The notes: generated by a model from the sequence alone, not told the origin. 64,000 bases of DNA from Natronoarchaeum rubrum (GCF_024494695.1 NZ_JANHDP010000004.1:124001-188000), one strand, 5' to 3'. Positions 51,326 to 60,262 are shown, numbered from the stretch's first letter. Program-made: numbers and translations.

Positions 51326-52821
51326 CCGACGACGAGCGCCGCGCGATCGTCGAGAACGCGAAGTACCTGCGCAGCGTGCGCCCGATCGATCCCGACGAGA
51401 TCTACGAGTACGTCGCGAGCCAGCCCCATCCCGCGGTTGTCCGGCAGGTGCTCCGCGAGGAGGCCGTCGCGCTGGGGCTGCGCGAACGTGAGGACGGCAC
51501 GTTCGTTCCGATCGAAGACGAGCCGGTGACGGCGACGCCCGGCACCGTCGAGTCGTTCCCCGAGACCTACGCCGAGCGCGTCGAGGACCTGCTCGTCGAG
51601 GAGTACGGCCCGGACTGGCCCGAGGGCGAGTCCGGCGACCGGCTCCGCGAGGCGATCCGCCGGCTCAAGGACGCCTACTACCGCCAGCATCCCGTCGAGT
51701 ACGACCGCGAGGCGGCGCTGGGCTACGCGCTCTACCACCTGCCCGACTACTACGCCGTCGTCCAGTACGCCCTCTCGGATCTGACCGAACGCGGGCTGGT
51801 CGATCGTCGGCTGCGCGTGCTCGACGTCGGCGCCGGCGTCGGCGGGCCGGCGCTCGGGCTCCACGACCTGCTGGCCGACGACGCGCTGATCGAGTACCAC
51901 GCCGTCGAGCCGAGCGCGGCCGCGGACGTGCTGGACGCCGTGCTGGACGAGACGTCCCTGAACTTCCACTCGACGATCCACCGCGAGCGCGCCGAGGCGT
52001 TCGACCCCGAGAGCGTCCTCGACGCGCAGTTCGCGAGCGGCGACGACGGCGCGGGTGACGCCACCGACGCGGACGAACCCGGCTTCGATCTGATCCTCTT
52101 TGGCAACGTGCTGAGCGAACTCGACGATCCCGTCGCCGTCGCACGGCGGTACCTCGACGCGCTGGCGCCCGAGGGGTCGATGGCCGCGCTGGCGCCCGCC
52201 GATCAGAATACGAGCACCGGCCTCCGCGAGATCGAGCGTGCAGTGGCCGATGCGTCCTCCGGAAGCCCCGCGCCCGCGACGGTCTTCTCGCCAACGGTAC
52301 GCCTGTGGCCCGACGAGGCGCCGACTGACCGGGGCTGGTCGTTCGACGTCCGGCCCGACCTTGCAGTACCCGAGTTCCAGCGGCGTCTCGACGACGCGGG
52401 CGCCGGCGATCCGGACCACGAGCACGGCGAGTTCGTCAACGTCGACGTGCAGTTCTCCCACTCGATCCTGCGCACCGACGGCCTGCGAAAGTACGCGCTC
52501 GATCCCGAGCCTGACCGCTACGCGAAGATGGCCGAGATGGAACGACACGTCTCCGAGCGGATCGATCTGCTGGCGCTGAAGCTGAGTCGGTCGCTCTCGG
52601 AGGACGACGCGAACCCGCTGTACAAGATCAGCGACGGCAGCGAGGACACCGAGCACTACGCCGTGCTGACCCGCGAGACGTCGCTGAACCGCGAGCTGGC
52701 GGCGGCCGACTACGGCGACCTGCTTTCGATCGAGTCGGCGCTGGCGCTGTGGAACGACGACGAGGGCGCGTACAACCTCGTCGTCGACGACGAGACCGTC
52801 GTCGATCGCCTCGTCGCCTGA
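51322..52821 (+). CDS. Rsm22-like SAM-dependent methyltransferase
   Basis: A 499-residue protein with a central class I methyltransferase domain: LRVLDVGAGVGGPALGLHDLL (SAM-binding motif I), EYHAVEPSAAADVLDAVL, and FDLILFGNVLSELDDPVAVARRYLDAL. The N-terminal helical region includes REAIRRLKDAYYRQHPVEYDREAALGYALYHLPDYYAV, typical of the Rsm22/mitochondrial small-subunit assembly methyltransferase family. A ribosome-assembly role is inferred from the family. It overlaps the stop of the prephenate dehydrogenase by four bases. No partial or missing motif is evident. Confidence 0.85.
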   Translation: MTDDERRAIVENAKYLRSVRPIDPDEIYEYVASQPHPAVVRQVLREEAVALGLREREDGTFVPIEDEPVTATPGTVESFPETYAERVEDLLVEEYGPDWPEGESGDRLREAIRRLKDAYYRQHPVEYDREAALGYALYHLPDYYAVVQYALSDLTERGLVDRRLRVLDVGAGVGGPALGLHDLLADDALIEYHAVEPSAAADVLDAVLDETSLNFHSTIHRERAEAFDPESVLDAQFASGDDGAGDATDADEPGFDLILFGNVLSELDDPVAVARRYLDALAPEGSMAALAPADQNTSTGLREIERAVADASSGSPAPATVFSPTVRLWPDEAPTDRGWSFDVRPDLAVPEFQRRLDDAGAGDPDHEHGEFVNVDVQFSHSILRTDGLRKYALDPEPDRYAKMAEMERHVSERIDLLALKLSRSLSEDDANPLYKISDGSEDTEHYAVLTRETSLNRELAAADYGDLLSIESALALWNDDEGAYNLVVDDETVVDRLVA

Positions 52822-52902
52822 TCTGTAATGAATGTTTTGTTTCTTGTATAGATTTCGGCGGCTCGAACGCTCGTTGGGGAATGAGGCCTGACGATACCGA
52901 AT

Positions 52903-52912
52903 GATCTAAATA
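52903..52912 (+). promoter_or_regulatory. Probable TATA box of tfb
   Basis: ATCTAAATAC in the 173-bp gap before tfb is the best TATA match there. It predicts transcription start near 52935 and hence a leader of about 60 bases, unlike the leaderless genes around it. Confidence 0.4.
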
Positions 52913-52994
52913 CACCGAGTAGCAATTTCTACGAAAGGTTTCACCCGGGGTTTTTCCAGGATTCTCCTGCCCGGTCAGCCCCCGCCTTCGCACA

Positions 52995-53966
52995 ATGACA
53001 GAGTCAAACGCACGGACGAGAACCCGAACGGACGAACAGCAAGAAGAAACCGAGTCGGCCGACGAGAGCGTCTCCTGCCCCGAGTGCAGCGGCCAGCTCA
53101 TCAACGACGAGGAACACGGCGAGACGGTGTGTGCGGACTGCGGCCTCGTCGTCGAGGAGGACTCCGTCGACCGCGGGCCGGAGTGGCGCGCGTTCGACGC
53201 CGCCGAAAAGAACGAGAAGTCCCGCGTCGGCGCCCCGACGACGAACACGATGCACGACAAGGGCCTCTCGACGAACATCGACTGGCGCGACAAGGACGCC
53301 TACGGCAACTCGCTGGGCTCGCGCCAGCGCGAGAAGATGCAGCGCCTCCGCAAGTGGAACGAGCGCTTCCGCACCCGCGACAGCAAGGAGCGCAACCTCA
53401 AGCAGGCCCTCGGCGAGATCGACCGCATGGCGTCCGCGCTCGGCCTGCCGAGCAACGTCCGCGAGACCGCCAGCGTGATCTACCGCCGCGCGCTCAACGA
53501 GGACCTCCTCCCTGGCCGCTCGATCGAGGGCGTCTCGACGGCCTGCGTCTACGCCGCCGCGCGTCAGGCCGGCGTGCCGCGCAGCCTCGACGAGATCGCG
53601 GAAGTCTCCCGCGTCGAGAAAAACGAGGTCGCTCGCACCTACCGCTACGTGGTCCGCGAACTCGGCCTGGAGGTCCAGCCTGCCGACCCCGAGAGCTACG
53701 TGCCCCGCTTCGCGTCGGGCCTCGAACTCTCCGACGAGGCCGAGCACCGCGCCCGCAAGCTCCTCCAGAACGCCAAGGAGAAAGGCGTCCACTCCGGCAA
53801 GAGCCCGGTCGGCCTCGCCGCCGCCGCGGTGTACGCCGCCGCGCTCCTGACCAACGAGAAGACCACGCAGGCCGCCGTCAGCGACGTCGCCGACATCTCC
53901 GAGGTCACCATCCGCAACCGCTACCACGAGCTGCTCGAAGCCGAGGAGAGCCTCGGTCTGGCCTGA
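52995..53966 (+). CDS. tfb: Transcription initiation factor IIB (TFB)
   Basis: A 323-residue TFB. After a charged 28-residue lead comes the zinc ribbon (CPECSGQL and CADCGLVVEEDSVDRGPEWRAF), the B-finger/linker (RVGAPTTNTMHDKGLSTNIDW), and two cyclin folds: LGLPSNVRETASVIYRRALNEDLLPGRS.. and LELSDEAEHRARKLLQNAKEKGVHSGKSPVGLAAAAVYAAA. The C-terminal helix-turn-helix that reads BRE is SDVADISEVTIRNRYHEL. Haloarchaea carry several tfb copies; this has the full canonical architecture. It is probably preceded by a leader of about 60 bases. Confidence 0.96.
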   Translation: MTESNARTRTRTDEQQEETESADESVSCPECSGQLINDEEHGETVCADCGLVVEEDSVDRGPEWRAFDAAEKNEKSRVGAPTTNTMHDKGLSTNIDWRDKDAYGNSLGSRQREKMQRLRKWNERFRTRDSKERNLKQALGEIDRMASALGLPSNVRETASVIYRRALNEDLLPGRSIEGVSTACVYAAARQAGVPRSLDEIAEVSRVEKNEVARTYRYVVRELGLEVQPADPESYVPRFASGLELSDEAEHRARKLLQNAKEKGVHSGKSPVGLAAAAVYAAALLTNEKTTQAAVSDVADISEVTIRNRYHELLEAEESLGLA

Positions 53967-54102
53967 TCGGCACACGTTTCTCTCCGCCGCCGTTTTTTTA
54001 TCGTCCCGTCACCCGCGGGTCTGTCGGTTTCACGCCAGTTTCGATCGTTGGACGGCTCCCCCTGAACATTTACCAGTCGGTACGTGGACACTCTGGCTCG
54101 CC

Positions 54103-55005
54103 ATGGGCGACTACACGGTCAGGCGTCGAGACGTGCTCGGAAGTATCGGCGGCGCCGGCGTCGGCTGCGCCGCGACCGTCGCGGACGACGACAGAAGCGA
54201 GGACGCGACGCACTCCGGCGACGATCCCGGCGGCTTCCCGCCCGAAAAGCACACCAGCTGGGGCGAGGCCGCGTCGTTAGGCGAGGGCGAACTCCGGACG
54301 TTCGCGACGGAAGCGCCCAGCGGCGTCCCGCTGTTTCTCGGCGTCTACCTCACCGAGGGCGCGCTCGACGGGCTGCCGTCGGCGCCGAGCGACGGCGAGT
54401 GGGACGCCGGCGGGACGCCGTGTTGCGGCCACGAGCGAACGCTGGCGCTGCCGGACGACGCTCCGGCGGCGTTCGAGTGGGCGATGGTCAACTGGAACCC
54501 GCAGGGGCACCCTCCGTTCGACGCCTACGGCGCCCCGCACTTCGATTTCCACTTCTACACGATGGCCCGCGAGAAGCGCTTCGAAATCGAGTCCGGCACG
54601 TGCGAGCGGGCCCGCGGGCCGGTGACCTGCGAGACGCTCCGTCGCGGACTCGAACCGCTGCCGGACGATCAGCACCCGCCGGGGTACTCGCTCGTCGACG
54701 CCGTCGAGCCGGGGATGGGCAACCACCTGCTCGACCTCGACGCACCCGAGTTTACGGGCGGCGAGTTCGATCACACCTGGATCTGGGGCGCGTTCGACGG
54801 CGAACTCACGTTCTTCGAGCCGATGATCACTCGCGAGTTCCTCCTGTCGCACGCTGGGACGGCCAGCGCCCCCGTCGCGATGCCGGCGGCGCTCCCCGAC
54901 GCCGGCTGGTACCCGACCGAGTACGCGATCCGCCGTCTCGATTCCCGGAGCGGGTACGCCGTCACGCTGGAGTCGTTCGAGCGATTCTCAGCATCGAGCG
55001 GGTGA
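54103..55005 (+). CDS. Tat-exported DUF5602-like protein
   Basis: A 300-residue exported protein. The twin-arginine signal is at the very start: TVRRRDVLGSIGGAGVG. The mature protein, after an acidic spacer, has a domain with PLFLGVYLTEGALDGLPSAPSDGEWDAGG and NWNPQGHPPFDAYGAPHFDFHFYTM, the His/Asp-rich pattern of the DUF5602/TTHB210-like family. It may bind metal; no activity is known. It has a CC pair (GGTPCCGHE) and CERARGPVTC that could form disulfides. ATG 54103 follows a CATTTACC element about 35 bases upstream. Confidence 0.8.
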   Translation: MGDYTVRRRDVLGSIGGAGVGCAATVADDDRSEDATHSGDDPGGFPPEKHTSWGEAASLGEGELRTFATEAPSGVPLFLGVYLTEGALDGLPSAPSDGEWDAGGTPCCGHERTLALPDDAPAAFEWAMVNWNPQGHPPFDAYGAPHFDFHFYTMAREKRFEIESGTCERARGPVTCETLRRGLEPLPDDQHPPGYSLVDAVEPGMGNHLLDLDAPEFTGGEFDHTWIWGAFDGELTFFEPMITREFLLSHAGTASAPVAMPAALPDAGWYPTEYAIRRLDSRSGYAVTLESFERFSASSG

Positions 55006-55044
55006 TAACTAGGCTTTTTGAGGGCAGCCAACGCCTCCATCAAT

Positions 55045-55722
55045 ATGAACTTCGACTCGTTCGTCCTCTGTGCGGCCACGGCGGACCTCGACGACGAACC
55101 GGACGCCCGAGAGGACGCCGACGCCGTCGAGTTCCGGATGGACCTGACCGACGATCCGCTGGACGCACTCGACGCGTACGACGGCGAACTCCCGATTCTC
55201 GCGACTAACCGCGCCGAGTGGGAGGGCGGCGAAGCCGCTGACCGCGGTCGGCTGGACGCGCTCGGCGAGGCCGCCACGTTCGACGCCGTGGAGGCGATCG
55301 ACCTCGAACTCGACAGCATCCGCACCGAACGGGGCCAGCGGGTCGCCGCCGAAGCCCGCGAACACGACGTCTCGATCGTCGTCTCGGCGCACAACTTCGA
55401 GCGCACGCCCTCGCCCGCGGATCTGCGGAAGGTGCTCGACGAGGCGACCTCGTTCGGCGACGTCGGGAAGCTGGCGGTCACCGCCCACTCCCGCGAGGAC
55501 GTGCTCGTGTTGCTCGCAGCCACCCAAGAGTTCGACGCCAAGGGAGAGTGTGTCGCCACGATGGCAATGGGCGAGGCCGGACGCCACTCCCGCGCCGTCG
55601 CGCCGCTGTACGGCGCTCGAATCGGCTACGCGCCCGTCGATCCCGACGACGCGACCGCACCCGGGCAGTACGACCTCGCGACGCTCCGGGAGCTGGTGGA
55701 TCGGCTGAGATCGCACGATTGA
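55045..55722 (+). CDS. aroD: 3-dehydroquinate dehydratase, type I
   Basis: A 225-residue type I dehydroquinase, making 3-dehydroshikimate. The catalytic pair is H116 (VVSAHNFERTPSP) and the Schiff-base lysine K142 (DVGKLAVTAHS). The C-terminal region APLYGARIGYAPVDPDDATAPGQYD is the usual closing loop. The start at 55045 (MNFDSFVLCAAT) is about 29 bases after a TATA-like GGCTTTTTGAG. It is separated from the following zinc-ribbon gene by a short dispersed-repeat remnant. It works between dehydroquinate synthase II (56.3 kb, opposite strand) and AroA/AroC (31-34 kb). Confidence 0.95.
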   Translation: MNFDSFVLCAATADLDDEPDAREDADAVEFRMDLTDDPLDALDAYDGELPILATNRAEWEGGEAADRGRLDALGEAATFDAVEAIDLELDSIRTERGQRVAAEAREHDVSIVVSAHNFERTPSPADLRKVLDEATSFGDVGKLAVTAHSREDVLVLLAATQEFDAKGECVATMAMGEAGRHSRAVAPLYGARIGYAPVDPDDATAPGQYDLATLRELVDRLRSHD

Positions 55723-55723
55723 G

Positions 55724-55760
55724 GCGAGGACCGCAGCGAGCCGCGGGGGCTTTCGAGGCG
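55724..55760 (+). repeat. Short copy of the dispersed element next to aroD
   Basis: GAGGACCGCAGCGAGCCGC at 55726-55744 is identical to 32378-32396, and is followed at once by GGGGGCTTTCG, which in the 32-kb copy comes after an extra 17 bases. It begins two bases after the aroD stop codon. Confidence 0.65.
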
Positions 55761-55858
55761 GTCTCGTCGGCTGTGCGCCCCGCAACAAGAGTCGCACGAG
55801 ACTGCTAGCCGAAATCCGAAGCGTAATGCACGCGGCGTCACAACGCCGACGAAAGGTA

Positions 55859-56260
55859 ATGGTACGGAAACGTCCCCTGATCGCGGTCGCGCTGTCGCTG
55901 TACCCCGGGCTGGGGCACGCGTACCTGCGGCGGTGGCTGCGCGCGCTGCTGTGGTTCGGGCTGGTCTTGTCCGCGTTGGCGTTCGTCGCGCCCGAAGCGG
56001 CTCTCGACGGGTCGATGGGCGTGCTCGACGGCGTCCTGCTGATCTTCGAGGAGCTCACCGCCGCCGAGCAGTTCGCGCTCGTTTCGATCTTCGGGTTCAG
56101 CATGCTCGATGCGTACGTGCTGGCCGAACACACCGACCGCCAGAGCGACGAGGGTGCCCCCACGTGCCCCCACTGCGGGCAGGAACTCGACGAGGATCTG
56201 GACTTCTGTCACTGGTGTACGAGTCGGCTGGACGAACCGGTCGACGAAGAGACGGTCTGA
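55859..56260 (+). CDS. Membrane protein with C-terminal zinc ribbon
   Basis: A 133-residue protein. The N-terminal half has two or three hydrophobic helices beginning PLIAVALSLYPGLGHAYLRRWLRALLWFGLVL, the TM2-like pattern with the 'PGLGHAYLRRW' motif. The C-terminal part after EHTDRQSDEGAP is a zinc ribbon: CPHCGQELDEDLDFCHWC. This plan matches the haloarchaeal DUF7575-type 'zinc ribbon domain' proteins. An earlier ATG at 55826 is in frame, adding a basic 11-residue lead. Function unknown. Confidence 0.82.
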   Translation: MVRKRPLIAVALSLYPGLGHAYLRRWLRALLWFGLVLSALAFVAPEAALDGSMGVLDGVLLIFEELTAAEQFALVSIFGFSMLDAYVLAEHTDRQSDEGAPTCPHCGQELDEDLDFCHWCTSRLDEPVDEETV

Positions 56261-56302
56261 CGCCGTCCGTTCGCACGAATCGGTGCGACGTCGATCGACT
56301 CG

Positions 56303-57481
56303 TTACTTCTCGATGATGCTCTCCTCGACGGCCTCGCCGAAGTGGCGCGCCTCGGCGCCGTAGTACAGCTTGATCTCGTCGCCAGCTTCGAGATCGGTCA
56401 CCGCTTTTCGACCGTCGGTCGTCGCCACTTTCACCGTCTCGGCGTTCTGGATCAGCGTCTCGACGCGGTCGCCGTCGACGTCGAGCTCGACCCGGAACAT
56501 CGGGCGCTTCTCGATCTTGACGCGGCCGACGACCGCCTCGCGGGTGTTGCCGTCGAGGTCGACGATCTGGACCTCGTCGCCGCTCTTGAGCTCCGAGAGG
56601 TACTTCGTGCCGCCGTCGGGCGTCCGGATGTACGCGTGGACCGCGCCGGCGTTGACTCGGAACGGTCGGGAGGCGACGTACGGCGACTCGGCGGTCTCGG
56701 CGTGGACGAACACGAGCCCGCGGGACATCGAGCCGATCAGCATCCCCTCGTCGTGGTCCATCAGGCTCCCCGTATCGACGCAGACCCGGTCGGCGCTGCC
56801 GGCGCGTTCGACGGTCAGCACCTCGCCCGACTGCAGGTCGAGCGTCTCGCGCTCGGCCTCGTCGCGCACTCCGACGGTCTCCCGGATCTCGTCGGGGTCC
56901 GAGCTGTCCAGCAGCACGGCGTCGGCGCCGAGTTCGAGCGTCTCGTAGGCCGTCTGGGCTTCCTCGGCGGTGGTGACGCCGGCGATCAGCGTCGTCTCCT
57001 CGCCGATGCGCGCGATCAGGTTCTCCAGCGGGATGATCGTCCAGTCCTCGCCGACGACGATCGTGTACTCGGCCGTCTCAGCGGCGGTCTCGGCGAACGC
57101 CTCGTAGTCCTCGTCGAAAATGCGGACGTAGGAGCCCTGCGCTCGGTCGTCGTCGCGGCGGAGCGTGGAGAGATCCGCCGACCCCGAGAGGTCACCGGGT
57201 AGATCGACCGTCCCGTCGCCCTCGCCGTTTTTACCCACTACGTAGGCGTCCGGCTCGGCGTCCTCGGCGTCGTCGGCCTCGGCGTCGTCGATCACGTCGA
57301 CGTCGCCGCCGGTCCGGAACGCGGCGACGTTCACGTCGCCCAGTTCTCGTACTCGGGCCACGTCGTGCTCGTCGACGAGCACCCAGTCGACGCCGGCTTC
57401 CAGCCCGGCGGTAATTCGCTTGCGCCGCTCGTCCCAGTCACCGACGGCGTCGTCGGCCTTCAGCCAGACTGCGCGTGTCAT
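56303..57481 (-). CDS. 3-dehydroquinate synthase II
   Basis: A 392-residue archaeal-type dehydroquinate synthase (DHQS II), which converts the ADTH synthase product to 3-dehydroquinate with NAD+ and so replaces AroB. Signatures: [77 protein letters not shown] and [23 protein letters not shown]. An acidic Asp/Glu insert near residue 65 is a haloarchaeal feature. It is divergent from the gene at 57640, sharing an upstream region with a 9-bp repeat array (57565-57618) that may regulate one or both. Confidence 0.95.
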   Translation of the reverse strand: MTRAVWLKADDAVGDWDERRKRITAGLEAGVDWVLVDEHDVARVRELGDVNVAAFRTGGDVDVIDDAEADDAEDAEPDAYVVGKNGEGDGTVDLPGDLSGSADLSTLRRDDDRAQGSYVRIFDEDYEAFAETAAETAEYTIVVGEDWTIIPLENLIARIGEETTLIAGVTTAEEAQTAYETLELGADAVLLDSSDPDEIRETVGVRDEAERETLDLQSGEVLTVERAGSADRVCVDTGSLMDHDEGMLIGSMSRGLVFVHAETAESPYVASRPFRVNAGAVHAYIRTPDGGTKYLSELKSGDEVQIVDLDGNTREAVVGRVKIEKRPMFRVELDVDGDRVETLIQNAETVKVATTDGRKAVTDLEAGDEIKLYYGAEARHFGEAVEESIIEK

Positions 57482-57564
57482 GCTCGAACGCTCGCAGGCG
57501 GCGGGCTTGAACGTGGCGGAACGTCGGAAGCTTGCGCCGTGCGGGAGCGACTCGCGACAGTGAC

Positions 57565-57618
57565 GATCGTATTGATAGTAACGATAGTACTGATACTATC
57601 GACATAGACGATAAGACC
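57565..57618. promoter_or_regulatory. 9-bp repeat array between two divergent genes (putative operator)
   Basis: Six consecutive 9-base units starting at 57565 follow the pattern GAT(A/C)GTANN with increasing drift (GATCGTATT, GATAGTAAC, GATAGTACT, GATACTATC, GACATAGAC, GATAAGACC). The centre is a perfect palindrome, CGATAGTA (57582-57589) and TACTATCG (57594-57601). The last unit overlaps a TATA-like element about 27 bases before the ATG at 57640. AT-rich, phased repeats here suggest regulator binding. Confidence 0.5.
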
Positions 57619-57639
57619 AGACGGCGTCCTCGTTCTGAT

Positions 57640-58275
57640 ATGGCGCCGAACCTCGACGACGACGCCGACGCGAGCAGTCCGGACACCGACCGCAGCGACG
57701 CCGTCGCCACGACGCCGTCCCGGGACAGCGACGACAGCGCCGAGTTCGTCGCGCGGGTGATCGTAGAGCAGTTCGGCGGGCCCGCGCTCTGCGAGTTCGG
57801 CCGCGCTCCGACCGTCGTCGCCGCCCGACGGATCGCGCAGAGCCGGACCGGTCGCGACGCGACGCCGCTGGAGGACGCCGCGGCGGCGGCCGACCTGTCG
57901 GTCCCGACGGTCGCTCGCGCCGAGAACGCGCTGCTCGACGCGATCGGCGCGCCCGGAGAACCCGCCGAGGTTCGGCGCCTGACCGACCGCGTCGAGCGGT
58001 GCCGACAGGTGCTGGTCGCGACCGCCCGCGACCGCGCCGGGGCCCCGCGGCTCACGACGGTACTGTGCGGCGATTCGCCCGATGCCCCCGATCCGGAGGA
58101 CGTCGAGGTCCCCGACGACGTCGACCCGTTGCCGCCGGCCGAGAGCGCCGAGGAGCTGAAGGCGTACTACCACCGGCTCCGGTCGGACCTGCGCTGCGCG
58201 CGGCTCGGGTTCCGGCTGTACGAGGCGGTGGTCGAGGCCGAACTCGGTAGCGGACCGCAGCGTAGTCGCGACTGA
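57640..58275 (+). CDS. Hypothetical haloarchaeal protein
   Basis: A 211-residue acidic protein: a disordered Asp/Ser/Thr-rich lead of about 40 residues, then a helical region (SAEFVARVIVEQFGGPALCEFGRAPTVVAARRIAQ, then DLSVPTVARAENALLDAIG) that may include a helix-turn-helix-like unit, and a C-terminal helical segment (SAEELKAYYHRLRSDLRCARLGFRLYEAV). I do not recognise a family. The ATG at 57640 sits about 27 bases after the TATA-like end of the repeat array; a TTG at 57532 would read the repeats as D-x-x triplets (DRIDSNDSTDTIDIDD), which I regard as less likely. Confidence 0.62.
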   Translation: MAPNLDDDADASSPDTDRSDAVATTPSRDSDDSAEFVARVIVEQFGGPALCEFGRAPTVVAARRIAQSRTGRDATPLEDAAAAADLSVPTVARAENALLDAIGAPGEPAEVRRLTDRVERCRQVLVATARDRAGAPRLTTVLCGDSPDAPDPEDVEVPDDVDPLPPAESAEELKAYYHRLRSDLRCARLGFRLYEAVVEAELGSGPQRSRD

Positions 58276-58308
58276 ACGGCGGCCTCCGGCCGTCGACGTC
58301 CGTTCCCC

Positions 58309-58535
58309 GCTGACGCCGGTCCTCCACTCCGCTGACGCCGACCCTCCCCCGCTGACGCCGGTCATCCCTCTCGCCGACGCGACCCCCCGCTGACGCCGAC
58401 CCTCCCCCGCTGACGCCGGTCATCCCTCTCGCCGACGCGACCCCCCGCTGACGCCAGCCCTCCCCCGCTGACGCCAGCCCTCCCCCGCTGACGACGGTTC
58501 TCAACTTTCAGCGGTCCTCCATCTCGCTGACGCCA
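58309..58535. repeat. Minisatellite of GCTGACGCC units, 58-bp higher-order period
   Basis: The motif GCTGACGCC recurs at 58309, 58331, 58351, 58389, 58409, 58447, 58467 and 58525 (with GCTGACGAC at 58487), usually spaced 20 bases apart and followed by CCTCCCCC-type runs. The 58 bases from 58331 are repeated exactly from 58389. No ORF with normal composition crosses the region, which fills most of the 363-bp gap (58276-58638) between two convergent genes. Confidence 0.85.
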
Positions 58536-58638
58536 ACCCTCCACTTTCGATGTCTCTCACCCACCGACTCGGCGATGCCGCTGCGGCGTCGTTCGATGGA
58601 GACGGACGCCAGTCGACGCCGAAGTCGGGCGACGGCGG

Positions 58639-59397
58639 CTACTCGGGATGCTCCAGCTTGTGGCGGAACGCCCGGAGCGCGTTGTGTCCCCGCTCGGTCA
58701 ACTCGACGAGGTGGCGGCGGCCGACCGTCCGGATCTCGACGTAGCCGTCCTCGACCAGCGGCGAGACGACGTGCGTGTCGAGCAGCCGGAACTTCGCTTT
58801 GTCGTTGGCCGGATCCCGGTCGGCGATAAATGACAGCTCCTCCTCCTCGGCGTGATCGATCAGGTCGCGCTTTTTGGGTCTGGCCGTGCCCCCCTCGCGC
58901 TCGGCGAGGTACGCCATGATCGCGACCTGGTCGCGCGAGGGCGAGTCGACGGGGTAGGTCGGCAGCGTCGCCAGGTCCGAAAACCCCTCGCTGATCGGCT
59001 CCGCTTCGGCGTCGTGAGCGTACTCCTCGGGTTCGACGTAGTAGGCGGTGGCGTCGGTCGAGACGTCCATGCAGGCGATCGTCGCGCCGATGGCCGCGAG
59101 CGTTCCGGCGCCCGAGACGTTGACGCGGACGGAGTCGCCGCGGTGTTCGGCGGCGACGGTCGTGACGACGCCGAGCACGTCGTACACGTCCCGCAGATCG
59201 CAGGCGCGGCGTCGCACCTCGATACCCTTCGCGTCGAGCGCGGCGACGACGTCGTCGTGGTACTCCTGTGTCGTCCCGTGGGGATCGTCGTGTTCGAGCA
59301 GGTACACCACGTCGGCGCGGTAGCGCACGACCGGTTCGACGATCCGGTCGAGTTCGCTACCGAAGGGAACGACGTGTACCCGGTCGACGGCGTCCAT
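58639..59397 (-). CDS. DUF6293 / HFX_2341-family regulator
   Basis: A 252-residue protein. The N-terminal 150 residues form a CARF-like alpha/beta domain: VDRVHVVPFGSELDRIVEPVVRYRADVVYLLE, then VRVNVSGAGTLAAIGATIACM. The C-terminal 90 residues contain a winged helix (RPKKRDLIDHAEEEELSFIADRDPANDKAKFRLLDTHVVSPLVEDGYVEIRTVGRRHLVELTERG). It matches the haloarchaeal HFX_2341/DUF6293 family of predicted transcriptional regulators. In this window it lies between dehydroquinate synthase II and ADTH synthase on the same strand, so control of aromatic amino-acid genes is a reasonable guess, not shown. Confidence 0.85.
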   Translation of the reverse strand: MDAVDRVHVVPFGSELDRIVEPVVRYRADVVYLLEHDDPHGTTQEYHDDVVAALDAKGIEVRRRACDLRDVYDVLGVVTTVAAEHRGDSVRVNVSGAGTLAAIGATIACMDVSTDATAYYVEPEEYAHDAEAEPISEGFSDLATLPTYPVDSPSRDQVAIMAYLAEREGGTARPKKRDLIDHAEEEELSFIADRDPANDKAKFRLLDTHVVSPLVEDGYVEIRTVGRRHLVELTERGHNALRAFRHKLEHPE

Positions 59398-59455
59398 GAA
59401 CGTGAGCGTGCGCCCTCGCCGCAAAACAGTTACGCTCGCTTACGATTCCCGCCCC

Positions 59456-60262
59456 TTACGCTTCGACGGTTATCCCGGCCCGGTCGAGCGCCTCGTCGAC
59501 GCCCGCGTCGTCGTGGATGACGGCGGAGACGGCCCGCGAGATGGCCTCGGGATCCTCGTGCTGGAAGATCGACCGGCCCATCGAGATGCCGTCGGCGCCG
59601 GCGTCCATCGCGCCGCGGACGTTCTCGACGGTGTCCCGGTCGGTGCCGGGGCTTCCGCCCGCGATGACGACCGGCAGGCGCGTCGACTCGGTGACGTGCT
59701 GGAAGCTCTCGGCGTCGCCGCTGTACGCCGTCTTGACCACGTCGGCGCCGACCTCCTCCGCGAGGCGCACCGCGTGGCCGAGATACTCGGCGTCGTGTTC
59801 GGGATCCTCGCCGTCCAGATTCTCGCCGCGAGCGTAGGACATCGCCAGCACCGGGATGCCCAGCCGGTCGGCCTCGGCGGTCATCTTCGAGAGATCCTCG
59901 ATCTGGTCGGGCTCGTGCTTGCTGCCGACGTTGATGTGGTAGGAGACGGCGTCGGCGCCGGCGCGGACCGCTTCCTCGACGGTACCGGTTCGGCGCTTGT
60001 CGTTCGAGTCCGGCCCGATCACCGTCGAGGCGTTGAGGTGTACGATGAACCCGCTGCCGTTCTTGTTGCCGTGGACCCGCGGGGCGATCCCCTTCTGGGT
60101 GAGGACGGCGTCGGCGCCGCCGCGCGTGATCGCGTCGATCGTCGATTCGATGTCTTTCAGTCCCTGTACCGCTCCGAGCGTGATCCCGTGGTCCATCGGG
60201 ACGATCATGTATTTCCCGTCTGTCCCGATGCGCTCGAGTCGCGCGTCCGTTCCGATAGTCAT
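59456..60262 (-). CDS. 2-amino-3,7-dideoxy-D-threo-hept-6-ulosonate (ADTH) synthase
   Basis: A 268-residue class I aldolase-fold enzyme that begins the archaeal shikimate route, joining 6-deoxy-5-ketofructose-1-phosphate with aspartate semialdehyde. Signatures: the loop VPMDHGITLG (Asp24), YHINVGSKHE, the Schiff-base lysine K177 in DVVKTAYSGD, and the phosphate-binding PVVIAGGSPGTD and DGISMGRSIFQHED. The start at 60262 is about 30 bases after a minus-strand ACATAACT. It feeds dehydroquinate synthase II encoded 2 kb away on the same strand. trpCBA lies just upstream, ending 71 bp before its start. Confidence 0.94.
   Translation of the reverse strand: MTIGTDARLERIGTDGKYMIVPMDHGITLGAVQGLKDIESTIDAITRGGADAVLTQKGIAPRVHGNKNGSGFIVHLNASTVIGPDSNDKRRTGTVEEAVRAGADAVSYHINVGSKHEPDQIEDLSKMTAEADRLGIPVLAMSYARGENLDGEDPEHDAEYLGHAVRLAEEVGADVVKTAYSGDAESFQHVTESTRLPVVIAGGSPGTDRDTVENVRGAMDAGADGISMGRSIFQHEDPEAISRAVSAVIHDDAGVDEALDRAGITVEA

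Noticed and set aside
57532..57639. An N-terminal extension of the 57640 gene from a TTG codon
   Set aside because: It would translate the 9-bp repeats and the TATA-like element; the ATG at 57640 fits the promoter spacing better.
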